Source of the DNA: Oscillospiraceae bacterium | Lineage (GTDB): Bacteria; Bacillota; Clostridia; UBA1381; UBA9506 | Direction of reading: 5' to 3' | Assembly (NCBI GenBank): GCA_015068935.1 | Contig: SVJO01000005.1 | Coordinates: 1 to 63,380 of the forward strand | Length of the DNA: 63,380 nucleotides | Part shown: in pieces, positions 34,858 through 43,286 of the stretch | Layout of the letters: each line of letters opens with the position of its first letter | Position numbering within the stretch: the stretch's first letter is position 1 | The notes under the pieces: model-generated | Seen by the model: the letters and a program-made list of their open reading frames with translations, nothing else | Told to the model about the DNA's origin: nothing | Databases searched by the model: none | Translations under genes and position numbers: made by a program

Positions 34858-37236
34858 TTGAGTTTTAATGAGCTTTTAAATAATAAGTATGTAATGCTTG
34901 ACGGTGGAATGGGAACAATGCTTCAAAAAAGCGGATTGGAGCTTGGAGCTCTCCCTGAAATTCTGGGGATTACCAATCCCGAGCTTATTATTGATATTCA
35001 TAAAAAATATATTGATGCAGGCGCTCAAATAATTTATGCAAATACATTCGGTGCTAATCGTTTTAAGCTTGAAGGCACTGATTATAGTGTGTGTGATATA
35101 ATTAAAGCAGCTGTAAAAAATGCTAAAGCTGCAGCTGAGGGAAAAGATGTTTATGTTGCTCTTGACTTAGGACCAACCGGAAAACTTATGGCTCCGTCAG
35201 GTGAGCTTTCATTTAGCGAGGTATATAATACATATAAAGAACAGATTGAAGCGGGATTTGACGCAGATGTCATTGTTATAGAGACCATGACTGATTTGTG
35301 TGAACTGAGGGCGGCTTTGCTTGCTGCTAAAGAAAACAGCACAAAGCCCGTTATGTGTACAATGACGTTTGAGGAAAACCTTCGTACGTTTTCAGGATGC
35401 AGCATTTCATCTTTTGCAATAGTTGCAGAGGGGCTTGGTGCAGACGCAATAGGAATAAATTGCTCGCTTGGACCTGTTCAGCTTTTAAAAGCGACAGAGG
35501 AGCTTGTGAAATTTACTTCTCTTCCCGTAATAATAAAACCCAATGCCGGACTTCCAAATCCCATTGATAATTCGTATGATATAACATCAGACGAGTTTGC
35601 ACAGGAAATGGGAAAATATGCTTCTTTAGGAGTAAAGTTTTTTGGCGGATGTTGCGGAACATCTCCTGAATATATAAAAAAGACAAAGGATGCTCTGTCT
35701 GATGCAGAGTTCAAAACAGCTCAAAAAACAGAAGTTGTTCCTGTTGTGTGCAGTGCCGCAAAAACTGTTTTAATAGACTCTCCGCGTGTTATAGGTGAAA
35801 GAATAAATCCGACAGGAAAGAAAAAATTCCGTCAGGCTTTAATAGAAAACGATATAGGATATATTTTAAATCAGGCGATTGAGCAGGAGGCAGCAGGTGC
35901 AGAAATTTTAGATGTTAATGTAGGTCTTCCTGAAATAGACGAAAAAGCTATGATGATAAAACTTGTTACTGCACTTTCTGCTGTGACGACTCTGCCGCTG
36001 CAGATTGATTCAACAAATCCTGAGGTAATCGAAGCGGCGCTTCGCATATATCCGGGAAAAGCAATTGTAAATTCGGTAAATGGTGAAGAAAAATCAATCC
36101 GCGAAATTCTTCCTGTTGTAAAGAAGTATGGTGCCTGTGTTGTGGCATTGACTCTTGATGAGGGCGGAATTCCCTCAACGGCTGAAGGAAGAGTAGAGAT
36201 AGCTGAGAAAATTTTAAAAGAGGCTATGGACTTAGGCATTAAAAAGGAAGACGTCTTCATAGATTGTCTTACACTTACTGTTTCTGCAGAGCAGGAGGCG
36301 GCGAAAGTAACACTTGAGGCGCTTTCTAGAGTGAAAAACAGACTCGGGCTTAAAACTGTTCTTGGTGTTTCAAATATTTCGTTCGGATTGCCCGCTAGAG
36401 AGCTTGTAAACAGTACATTTTTAACCATGGCACTCTCATCGGGCCTCGACCTTCCTATTATTAACCCAAATGCAACGGCTATGATGGGAGCGGTAAGAGC
36501 CTATAGGGTGCTGAGCGGGGAAGATAAAAATTCAGAGGCATACGTAAAAGCATATGCTGATGCCGTTATCACGATGGGGCAGACAACAAGTGCGAAAACG
36601 GAGCAAAAAAAGGACGAAAAAAAGGACATTAAATATTGTGTACGTTCAGGGCTTTGTGAGGAAAGTGCAAGGCTTACAGAAGAGGCATTAAAGACAGAGG
36701 AAGCCTTAAATATAGTAAATAACTGTCTTATACCTGCACTTGATGAGGTGGGAGCTGATTTTGAGACAAACAAGATATTTCTTCCACAGCTTATTCTTTC
36801 TGCAAATGCTGCACAGAGTGCCTTTGAGGTAATAAAAGAGCATATGGAAGCGAGCGGGAAGAAAAGTGTGTCAAAAGGAAGTATTATCTTAGCTACAGTC
36901 AAAGGCGACATTCATGATATCGGTAAAAATATTGTAAAAGTCCTTTTGGAAAACTATGGCTATGATGTAATAGACTTAGGTCGTGATGTGGACCCTGAAC
37001 TAATTGCAAATACGGCAAAGGAAAAGAATATTATGCTTGTCGGATTATCGGCTCTGATGACGACAACACTTCCGTCAATGGAAGAGACAATCAAAAAATT
37101 GCGGGAAAGTCATGACTGCAAGGTGGTAGTAGGCGGAGCAGTGCTGACAGAGGAGTATGCAAAAAAAATCGGCGCGGACTTTTATGCAAAAGATGCAAAA
37201 ACTGCAGTAGATGTAGCAAAAAAGGTATTTAAATAA
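34858..37236 (+). CDS. metH: Cobalamin-dependent methionine synthase MetH, without reactivation domain
   Basis: Transfers a methyl group from methyltetrahydrofolate through cobalamin to homocysteine. Domains in order: homocysteine/zinc domain (about 1-290; 'GINCSLGP' and 'GGCCGTSPEYI' hold the zinc cysteines), folate domain (about 310-570; 'GERINPTGKKKF', 'DVNVGLPEIDE'), cobalamin cap (about 600-670) and cobalamin domain ('GDIHDIGKNIV', the His being the lower axial ligand). At about 792 residues it lacks the C-terminal AdoMet reactivation domain of the 1,227-residue E. coli enzyme, a form known in other anaerobes. The start is probably TTG at 34858 (AGGAAG 8 bases upstream); GTG at 34849 is possible. 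Confidence 0.93.
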   Translation: MSFNELLNNKYVMLDGGMGTMLQKSGLELGALPEILGITNPELIIDIHKKYIDAGAQIIYANTFGANRFKLEGTDYSVCDIIKAAVKNAKAAAEGKDVYVALDLGPTGKLMAPSGELSFSEVYNTYKEQIEAGFDADVIVIETMTDLCELRAALLAAKENSTKPVMCTMTFEENLRTFSGCSISSFAIVAEGLGADAIGINCSLGPVQLLKATEELVKFTSLPVIIKPNAGLPNPIDNSYDITSDEFAQEMGKYASLGVKFFGGCCGTSPEYIKKTKDALSDAEFKTAQKTEVVPVVCSAAKTVLIDSPRVIGERINPTGKKKFRQALIENDIGYILNQAIEQEAAGAEILDVNVGLPEIDEKAMMIKLVTALSAVTTLPLQIDSTNPEVIEAALRIYPGKAIVNSVNGEEKSIREILPVVKKYGACVVALTLDEGGIPSTAEGRVEIAEKILKEAMDLGIKKEDVFIDCLTLTVSAEQEAAKVTLEALSRVKNRLGLKTVLGVSNISFGLPARELVNSTFLTMALSSGLDLPIINPNATAMMGAVRAYRVLSGEDKNSEAYVKAYADAVITMGQTTSAKTEQKKDEKKDIKYCVRSGLCEESARLTEEALKTEEALNIVNNCLIPALDEVGADFETNKIFLPQLILSANAAQSAFEVIKEHMEASGKKSVSKGSIILATVKGDIHDIGKNIVKVLLENYGYDVIDLGRDVDPELIANTAKEKNIMLVGLSALMTTTLPSMEETIKKLRESHDCKVVVGGAVLTEEYAKKIGADFYAKDAKTAVDVAKKVFK

Positions 37237-37250
37237 AAAGGGTGATAGTT

Positions 37251-37436
37251 TTGGCTGAAAGGATTACGCAGTGTGAAACGTGTGCGTATTATGATTATGA
37301 TGAAGAACTGGAATGTTATGTATGCTCAATAAATTTAGATGAAGATGAGGTTTCTTCTTACTATTCAGGCAACTCCAGGGATTGCGGATATTACAGGTTC
37401 AGCGATGATTATAAAATAGTAAAAAAGCAAAATTAA
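37251..37436 (+). CDS. DUF6472-like small Cys-rich protein
   Basis: A 61-residue protein with four spaced cysteines ('QCETCAYY', 'ECYVCSI', 'RDCGYY') and many acidic and tyrosine residues; it may bind a metal. It agrees with my recollection of DUF6472. The start is probably TTG at 37251 with GGGTG 6 bases upstream; GTG at 37242 is an alternative. It follows metH by 14 bases and a terminator comes right after, so it is in the metH transcript. A helper role for methionine synthase is conjecture. Confidence 0.7.
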   Translation: MAERITQCETCAYYDYDEELECYVCSINLDEDEVSSYYSGNSRDCGYYRFSDDYKIVKKQN

Positions 37437-37474
37437 TAAAAAAGACATTATTCAAATGAATAATGTCTTTTTTT
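37437..37474. terminator. Bidirectional terminator between DUF6472 gene and tRNA-Leu
   Basis: A perfect 12-base stem (AAAGACATTATT / AATAATGTCTTT) around a 6-base loop is flanked by A6 and T8. It serves the metH-side transcript and, on the minus strand, the tRNA. Confidence 0.92.
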
Positions 37475-37475
37475 C

Positions 37476-37562
37476 TGGTGCCGCTGGCCGGAGTCGAACC
37501 GGCACGGTGTCGCCACCGGCGGATTTTGAGTCCGCTACGTCTGCCAATTCCATCACAGCGGC
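37476..37562 (-). tRNA. tRNA-Leu, anticodon CAA, CCA encoded
   Basis: The acceptor stem GCCGCTG pairs with CAGCGGC, then discriminator A and an encoded CCA (37476-37478). The anticodon stem GCGGA/TCCGC closes the loop CTCAAAA, giving anticodon CAA, which reads UUG. The long variable arm CGGTGGCGACACCG is the class II arm expected for leucine. The T arm is GCCGG-TTCGACT-CCGGC. Length is 87 bases with CCA. Confidence 0.95.
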
Positions 37563-37578
37563 AAGTGATTACTAAAAC

Positions 37579-37607
37579 ATTTTAGCACTAAATCAGCAGT
37601 TTGTCAA
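37579..37607 (-). promoter_or_regulatory. Promoter of tRNA-Leu
   Basis: The perfect -35 TTGACA (37602-37607, minus strand) lies 17 bases from TAAAAT (37579-37584) and the -10 is extended by TGC. Transcription would start near 37572, 10 bases before the mature 5' end. Confidence 0.8.
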
Positions 37608-37625
37608 CAACTATTTAAATAAAGA

Positions 37626-38612
37626 TTACAAAAGCTCTTTTCTTAGTTCTTCTGCAGACTTTGGAGAAAGATATGCAGGGGGAACATCAAAAACAGATTT
37701 TGCGCCGAAGTTTCCTTCTTTTTTAAATCTGTATGCCGCCCTTGCATAGCACAGTAGAACACTTGATGTAAATTCAGGATTGGAGTCGAGCTTTAAGGAA
37801 AATTCCATAACATGATTTTTGTCTAAATTTTCGCCTGTTTTACCGCTTCTGATAACAAAACCGCCGTGCGGAATTCCTGAGTGGTTTGCATTAAACTCCT
37901 CTTCCGAGATAAAGTGTACAGTTGTGTCATAGTCAGCAAAATAGTTAGGCATTGTCTTGATTTCATTTTCAATTCTATTTCTATCTGCCCCTTCTTCTAA
38001 AACAACAAAACATTCACGAAGATGTTTTTCACGTGTTGAAAATTCAGGATTTTTACCGCTTCTTGCACCTTCCATTGCTGATTCAATAGGTATTGTGTAT
38101 TGCTTTGCATTTTTTACGCCTTCAATTCTTCTGATGGCATCTGAGTGTCCCTGGCTTACGCCTTTTCCCCAGAACGTGTATGTCCTGCCGTCTGCAAGAA
38201 CGGACTCAAATAACAGTCTTTCAAGTGAGAAAAGACCGGGGTCCCAACCTACAGAAATTATGCTAACAGTATTAGCCGCTCTGCAGGATTTGTCAACTGC
38301 ATCGAAATACTGAGGTATTTTAGCATGTGTATCGAAGCTGTCTATACAGTTAAACATAGCGGAATATTTAGGGCCTTGCTCGGGAAGGTCTGTAGCAGAG
38401 CCGCCGCAAAGCATTAAAACATCAATTTTATCTTTAAATTTCTCAATATCATCTACTCTGTAGACAGGCACATCTGCATATATGGGCTTGACAGTTTCAG
38501 GATTGCGCCTTGTGAATATAGCACACAGCTCCATATCACTGTTTTGTGCGATTGCATTCTCAAGCCCTCTGCCAAGGTTTCCGTAGCCTAAAATTCCGAT
38601 TTTTATAGTCAT
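37626..38612 (-). CDS. ddh: meso-Diaminopimelate D-dehydrogenase
   Basis: NADPH-dependent amination of tetrahydrodipicolinate to meso-diaminopimelate in one step, for peptidoglycan and lysine. The 328-residue protein has the Rossmann motif 'GILGYGNLGRGLE', the conserved 'CIDSFDTH', 'SVGWDPGLFSLERLL', 'WGKGVSQGHSDAIRRI' and 'NHSGIPHGGFV'. It is a bypass of the succinylase or acetylase routes, common in Clostridia. The consensus promoter at 38648-38676 drives it alone; the tRNA downstream has its own. GGAG lies about 10 bases before the ATG. Confidence 0.96.
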   Translation of the reverse strand: MTIKIGILGYGNLGRGLENAIAQNSDMELCAIFTRRNPETVKPIYADVPVYRVDDIEKFKDKIDVLMLCGGSATDLPEQGPKYSAMFNCIDSFDTHAKIPQYFDAVDKSCRAANTVSIISVGWDPGLFSLERLLFESVLADGRTYTFWGKGVSQGHSDAIRRIEGVKNAKQYTIPIESAMEGARSGKNPEFSTREKHLRECFVVLEEGADRNRIENEIKTMPNYFADYDTTVHFISEEEFNANHSGIPHGGFVIRSGKTGENLDKNHVMEFSLKLDSNPEFTSSVLLCYARAAYRFKKEGNFGAKSVFDVPPAYLSPKSAEELRKELL

Positions 38613-38647
38613 TTATCTTCATCTCCATTTGGTTTTTTAACAATATA

Positions 38648-38676
38648 ATTATAACTCTAATATAAATTCATGTCAA
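38648..38676 (-). promoter_or_regulatory. Consensus promoter of ddh
   Basis: On the minus strand a perfect TTGACA (38671-38676) and perfect TATAAT (38648-38653) are 17 bases apart. Transcription would start near 38641. Confidence 0.88.
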
Positions 38677-38689
38677 TTTATTTTTTCAG

Positions 38690-38718
38690 TTGACATATTA
38701 TTTTTACAGTTATATAAT
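38690..38718 (+). promoter_or_regulatory. Consensus promoter of the MATE-AraC pair
   Basis: A perfect TTGACA (38690-38695) and perfect TATAAT (38713-38718) are 17 bases apart. The -35 boxes of this promoter and of the ddh promoter are 13 bases apart, back to back. Confidence 0.88.
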
Positions 38719-38775
38719 AAATATAGACAAAATAGCAGATAATATTAAAAAACATGTAACGAAAGAAGAACAATA

Positions 38776-40167
38776 ATGCAAAAATATGATGAAAAAAATC
38801 CTTTGGGACACAAAAAAATATCAGGTCTTTTGCTGTCTTTTGCAATTCCAAGTATAATTGCGATGCTGGTAAATGCACTTTATAATATGGTTGACCAGAT
38901 TTTTATTGGGAACAAGTTTGGCTTTTTGGGAAATGCTGCAACAAATGTTGCATTTCCGCTTACAACAATTTCTACAGCTTTTGCGCTTCTTCTCGGTCAT
39001 GGCGGAGCTTCTAAACAAAATTTAGAGCTTGGAGCGGGGAACAGAGAGAAAGCAGAAAAAACACTGGGAATGGTTTTAATACTTGCTACAGTAATATCTC
39101 TTATTTTGTTAATCTCAGAGGCATCATTTCTTGCTCCGCTTTTAAAAATTTTTGGTGCAACAGATGACGTTTATCCTTATGCTTATGATTATACAAAAAT
39201 AATAATATTCGGTTTGCCGTTTATGATATTTTCAACAGCAATAAATAATACAATCCGTGCAGACGGAAGTCCTACATATTCTATGTTTAGTATGCTCTTT
39301 GGTGCAGTTTTAAATACTATACTTGACCCTGTTTTCCTTTTTGTGTTCGATATGGGAATTGAAGGTGCTGCAATAGCAACTGTAATTGGTCAGGTTGCAG
39401 GATTTATAATTTCAGTGGCATATCTTCCCAGATTTAAACACATAAAACTGACGAAGAAATGTCTGAAGTTTGACTTTTCATTAGTGCGTGCTATATTTGT
39501 GCTTGGAATTGCAAGTTTTTTCAATCAACTGGCAATGGCATCTGTTCAGGTGGTTTTAAATAACAGTATAAAATATTACGGCGCGCTTTCTGAGTTTGGA
39601 AGCGATATACCTCTTGCCTGTATAGGTATAATGATGAAGGTTAACATGATATTTATGTCAGTTGTTATAGGTATAGGTCAGGGGTGTCAGCCTATAGCAA
39701 GTTTTAATTACGGGGCAAGACAATTTGACAGGGTAAAGGAAACCTTCAAAACAGCAGTAAAATATTCAACAGTTATTTCTGTGGTTTTCTTTCTGATATT
39801 CCAGATTTTTCCCAGACAGATTATGTATATTTTCGGCGAGGGAAGTGACACATATTTCATGTTTGCCGAAAAATGTTTCAGAATATATCTCTTTGCGTCA
39901 TTTGTGAATGGTTTGCAACCCGTAACAACAGGATTTTTCACATCAATAGGCAAGGGTGTAAAGGGTATGTTTATAGCACTGACACGTCAGGTGCTTTTCC
40001 TGATGCCGCTGATTATAATTTTTCCGCTTTTCTGGGGGATTGACGGAATTATGTTTGCAGCGCCTCTGGCAGATTTCGGCGCGTTTGTAACTGCAATGCT
40101 TTTTGTAAAAAAAGAATTTAAAAATATGGACCTGATTTCAAACAATGAATCTGAGAAGGTGAAATGA
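38776..40167 (+). CDS. MATE family efflux transporter
   Basis: A 463-residue polytopic exporter with about 12 hydrophobic segments, driven by Na+ or H+. The N-terminal 'ISGLLLSFAIPSIIAMLVNALYN', 'VDQIFIGN' and 'GHGGASKQNLELGAGNREKAE', and the mid-protein 'GIGQGCQPIASFNYGA', are typical of the MepA/NorM-like branch. Substrate cannot be told. The stop overlaps the start of an AraC-family gene by 4 bases, so the regulator and pump are made together. GAAAG is a weak ribosome site about 11 bases before the ATG. Confidence 0.93.
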   Translation: MQKYDEKNPLGHKKISGLLLSFAIPSIIAMLVNALYNMVDQIFIGNKFGFLGNAATNVAFPLTTISTAFALLLGHGGASKQNLELGAGNREKAEKTLGMVLILATVISLILLISEASFLAPLLKIFGATDDVYPYAYDYTKIIIFGLPFMIFSTAINNTIRADGSPTYSMFSMLFGAVLNTILDPVFLFVFDMGIEGAAIATVIGQVAGFIISVAYLPRFKHIKLTKKCLKFDFSLVRAIFVLGIASFFNQLAMASVQVVLNNSIKYYGALSEFGSDIPLACIGIMMKVNMIFMSVVIGIGQGCQPIASFNYGARQFDRVKETFKTAVKYSTVISVVFFLIFQIFPRQIMYIFGEGSDTYFMFAEKCFRIYLFASFVNGLQPVTTGFFTSIGKGVKGMFIALTRQVLFLMPLIIIFPLFWGIDGIMFAAPLADFGAFVTAMLFVKKEFKNMDLISNNESEKVK

Positions 40168-41075
40168 TGAATGAAGCAAGACTCCCTAAAGTGTGGGACG
40201 AAATGATGGAAAAACTTATCTATATGCCCGCCATTGTAAAAACAATTGAAAAAATCCATGACACAAACTGGTCTATGAACGCAAGTAAGCAAGATTATTA
40301 TGAGATGGTTTATGTAAAAAAAGGGAATGCAGTTTTTCAGGTTGAAGGGGCAGAGGTAAACATGGTCCCTCATTCTGTGATAATAATAAAACCGCAGAAG
40401 TCTAATAAATTTGTAGTCAAATCAGAAAACTGCGAGCTTATTGTTCTGTATTTTATGTTTAAAAACAGAAAAAATGAGGGAAACAGCCATGTTGCTCTGA
40501 CGGATTTTATGGAATATGTTGAGGACGAGGCAAACGGAGATTTCCTCTTTTTGAAGCTGGGCAGAAAAAATGATATCATCCATGTTATGAACAGAATTTT
40601 AAGAGAACGTGTAAAATATCAGGTGTGGGGAGATTTCTTAAGCGCAGTTTTAGTTATAGAACTTTTTGTTCTTCTGTCACGTGCACTAAAACTTGAGTGG
40701 GAACAGAGTGCAAAAAACAGAAATTTAAAGCTTGTTGAGCTTTTAAATATAGCCAAAGAATATATTGATAATAATTATTCTCAGGACTTATCACTTTCAC
40801 AAATATCAAAATATATTTATCTGTCTGACAGTTATTTTGCACATTCTTTTAAAAACAAGTTTGGAATCAGCCCCAAGAGTTATATTTTAAAGGTGCGGAT
40901 AGATGCTGCGAAGGAATTGCTCGAAAATACGGACATGAAGGTTTCTGATGTTGCGGCATCTGTAGGGTTTTCCAGTCAACAACGATTTAACGATATTTTC
41001 AGAAAGCATGAAAATATTACTCCGCTTAAATACAGACAGATATGTAAGAAGGCAAAAATGAATCAGGAGATATAG
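40164..41075 (+). CDS. AraC family transcriptional regulator
   Basis: A 303-residue regulator. The N-terminal cupin-like sensor domain (about 30-110, 'YEMVYVKKGNAVFQVEG') is followed by a linker and a C-terminal pair of helix-turn-helix units (about 195-295: 'LSLSQISKYIYLSDSYFAHSF' and 'MKVSDVAASVGFSSQQRFN'). AraC-type cupins usually sense a sugar or other small ligand. The ATG overlaps the MATE gene stop. It may control its own transcript and ddh through the shared divergent region, but no operator is proven. A hairpin at 41123-41148 lies downstream. Confidence 0.92.
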   Translation: MMNEARLPKVWDEMMEKLIYMPAIVKTIEKIHDTNWSMNASKQDYYEMVYVKKGNAVFQVEGAEVNMVPHSVIIIKPQKSNKFVVKSENCELIVLYFMFKNRKNEGNSHVALTDFMEYVEDEANGDFLFLKLGRKNDIIHVMNRILRERVKYQVWGDFLSAVLVIELFVLLSRALKLEWEQSAKNRNLKLVELLNIAKEYIDNNYSQDLSLSQISKYIYLSDSYFAHSFKNKFGISPKSYILKVRIDAAKELLENTDMKVSDVAASVGFSSQQRFNDIFRKHENITPLKYRQICKKAKMNQEI

Positions 41076-41122
41076 GTGTAATTTTGTATTTAATAACTAA
41101 ATTTTATGTAAGACATAAATAG

Positions 41123-41148
41123 GAGCTGTGACTAATTTGTCACAGCCC
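41123..41148. terminator. Hairpin between convergent AraC and hydrogenase genes
   Basis: The stem GCTGTGAC / GTCACAGC (41125-41132, 41139-41146) has a 6-base loop. There is no long T run on either side, so termination strength is uncertain. Confidence 0.45.
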
Positions 41149-41162
41149 TTATTATTATAAGG

Positions 41163-42647
41163 TTATATTTTTTTATGCTGGCCAGCAATTTTTTTGTCCG
41201 ATATTTCTTTATATTTATCTACCTGAGCCATTGCTTTTTTCTGGTGAAGCGTTGTGCCTGCACCGCCAATGCAACCGCCGGGGCATGCCATCCCCTCCAG
41301 AATATAACCGTCTCTTTTTCCTGCCCGTGCTAGGTTAAGCATTTTTTTGCAGTCTGATAAATTATCGGCACATTCTGTTTTTATTACACGCTCAGGCGCC
41401 TTTTCTTTGATAACGTTTACAATAGCCTCAGCAACACCGCCGCTTTTAGCGTAACCTCTTCCTGCAGCTGTTGCCATATTAAAAGGCTCGGCGCGGCATC
41501 CAAAATCTGATACAATTCCTTTGGCTGTAAACATTCCCAGCATTTCCTCAAAGGTTATAACAAAATCAACGTCACTCCTGACACTTTTTCTCATTGCCTC
41601 AAGTTTTTTGGCAGAACAAGGTCCGATAAATACAATTTTTGAATCAGGATGTTTCTTTTTAATCATTCTTGCAGTTGTAACCATTGGGGTAAGACCTTCT
41701 GAGACGCAATGTGCTATATCAGGAAAAAGTTTTTTTGCCATAGATGCCCATGACGGACAGCATGATGTTGCTAAGAAGGGCTGTTTTGACGGGACATCTT
41801 TTAAGAAAAGCTCTGCCTCATGCACAGCGGAAATGTCAGCCCCAAGTGCTACCTCATAAACCTCTTCAAACCCAAACTCCTTTAAAAGAGGAGCAACTTT
41901 TTCAGGGGGGATATTTTCTCCGAACTGTCCAACAAATGCAGGCGCTACTTCTGCTATTACCTTATCGCCTGCCATCATAGAGTTAATAAGCTGGAAAATT
42001 TGAGATTTATCACTTATTGCAGCAAATGGGCAGTTTACAAGACACATACCGCAGGCTACACATTTATCATAATCTATATCAGCTCTGCCGTAGTCGTCAC
42101 TTCCTATAGCATTCACACCGCAAGCCTTAGCGCATGGTCTGTCATAATGGGTTATGGCATTATAGGGACAAACGGCAGCACACTTTCCGCATCTGATACA
42201 CTTTTTTAAATCTATATGGGACTTTCCCTTTTCCATATAAACGGCATTTGTAGGGCATGTAAAGACGCAGGGATGAGCCAGACAGCCTCTGCAGTTATCT
42301 GTTACATAATAAGATTTTTCAGGGCAAGCCTCACATGCAAATTTAATAACATTAATAAGAGGATGGTTATAGTATGTCTCACTTATGGCGCTTTCCTCTA
42401 TACCTTCATCAAGCGGAGCATGTCCGTTGTGCTCACGAAGATCAAGGCCAAGGGCAAGGCGGATACGTTCGCCCACGATGGCGCGTTCTTTAAAAACACT
42501 GTCGCGATAACGTGCTATTTCGCCAGGAATAATCCTATAGGGAATTTTTTCTAAATCTGAAAACGGGGCTCCAGACAATGCAAATTTTGCAACCTCTGTA
42601 AAAACCTGACGTCTTATCTTAGTAACGGGTGTATATATTCCTCTCAA
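41163..42647 (-). CDS. [FeFe]-hydrogenase, probably group B, monomeric
   Basis: Catalyses H2 production or uptake with electrons carried by ferredoxin-type clusters. The 494-residue protein has an N-terminal Cys-rich region (about 105-210) with at least three 4Fe-4S motifs ('CIRCGKCAAVCP', 'CVACGMCLVNCP' and a further cluster around 105-131). The H-cluster domain has L1 'TSCCPSW' (294-300), L2 'GPCSAKKLE' (342-350) and L3 'EGMACPGGCIGG' (451-462). Gly for Met in L2 and the cluster layout fit group B as I know it, a class with little biochemistry. The start is TTG with AAGGAG 7 bases upstream. It follows a small membrane-protein gene by 14 bases. No hydF/E/G maturases are in the window. Confidence 0.9.
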   Translation of the reverse strand: MRGIYTPVTKIRRQVFTEVAKFALSGAPFSDLEKIPYRIIPGEIARYRDSVFKERAIVGERIRLALGLDLREHNGHAPLDEGIEESAISETYYNHPLINVIKFACEACPEKSYYVTDNCRGCLAHPCVFTCPTNAVYMEKGKSHIDLKKCIRCGKCAAVCPYNAITHYDRPCAKACGVNAIGSDDYGRADIDYDKCVACGMCLVNCPFAAISDKSQIFQLINSMMAGDKVIAEVAPAFVGQFGENIPPEKVAPLLKEFGFEEVYEVALGADISAVHEAELFLKDVPSKQPFLATSCCPSWASMAKKLFPDIAHCVSEGLTPMVTTARMIKKKHPDSKIVFIGPCSAKKLEAMRKSVRSDVDFVITFEEMLGMFTAKGIVSDFGCRAEPFNMATAAGRGYAKSGGVAEAIVNVIKEKAPERVIKTECADNLSDCKKMLNLARAGKRDGYILEGMACPGGCIGGAGTTLHQKKAMAQVDKYKEISDKKIAGQHKKI

Positions 42648-42661
42648 AAGAATGCTCCTTT

Positions 42662-43102
42662 CTATGAACAGAAGTCTTCTGTAAATGATAAAAGTTCATC
42701 CTTAGTTCTCAGTAAAACGCCCTCGCGGAGCATAGATAGGTCCTCCTGCCTTAAGGACGCAGGTTCTATCGGTAGGGTATGGCTGAAAGTCTTTTTCCCT
42801 TCGGAAATATTGAAAACCCTTGTTTCTCCTTCTTCATACTTTACAAGATAGGTAAAATTTTCTTCATAAGAAGGGGTATTTATAGGCTCATCTACTGAGG
42901 ATTTGGAAGCGGCCTTGCTTTCAGCAAGCTCAGGCTCAGGAGCTATTGTTGGTGCTATTTTCTGCACATATTCTCCTTCAGGGGTACGTCCTGATAGCTT
43001 ACCTCCCGCATATCCTACGCCGAGTCCGACTGCTGCAAGAGCAAAAAAAGCAACTATAAATCTAAAAAAGGACCATGGTCTTCTCTGTTTTATTTTATAC
43101 AT
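42662..43102 (-). CDS. Small membrane-anchored protein, BofC-like C-terminus
   Basis: A 146-residue protein. A basic start and one membrane helix (about residues 13-33, 'FRFIVAFFALAAVGLGVGY') are followed by a Pro/Glu/Ala-rich linker (about 45-75) and a C-terminal domain of about 65 residues containing 'TYLVKYEEGETRVFN' and 'EDLSMLREGVLLRTKDELLSFTEDF'. The latter resembles the C-terminal domain of BofC and other Firmicute membrane proteins; this is a pattern match with modest confidence. The ATG at 43102 has AAAGGAA 9 bases upstream. It leads the hydrogenase gene, so the two are probably co-transcribed. Confidence 0.6.
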   Translation of the reverse strand: MYKIKQRRPWSFFRFIVAFFALAAVGLGVGYAGGKLSGRTPEGEYVQKIAPTIAPEPELAESKAASKSSVDEPINTPSYEENFTYLVKYEEGETRVFNISEGKKTFSHTLPIEPASLRQEDLSMLREGVLLRTKDELLSFTEDFCS

Positions 43103-43125
43103 AAACAAAATTTCCTTTCAGCAGG

Positions 43126-43150
43126 GGTCAAATAAATTTTGTATTTGACC
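43126..43150. promoter_or_regulatory. Perfect inverted repeat upstream of the hydrogenase pair
   Basis: Nine-base arms GGTCAAATA / TATTTGACC are separated by 7 bases. It lies 24-48 bases upstream of the small membrane-protein start and just below weak -10-like sequence on the minus strand, where an operator would act. It does not match Rex, FNR or Fur boxes that I know. Confidence 0.5.
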
Positions 43151-43286
43151 GCTTATTTATATTATGTATTTTTGCCGAAGAAACCAGTTTTATCCGTAAC
43201 TAAAATAAATTGCTTTCGTAATACTTTTGTAACTATTATCATTTATAATATAAATGGATATATTTGATATTGAACGGAGGGATTTA

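Noticed and set aside
35871-36428. 185-codon open frame on the minus strand inside metH
   Set aside because: Fully antisense to well conserved MetH domains; Ser/Thr/Phe-rich shadow translation.
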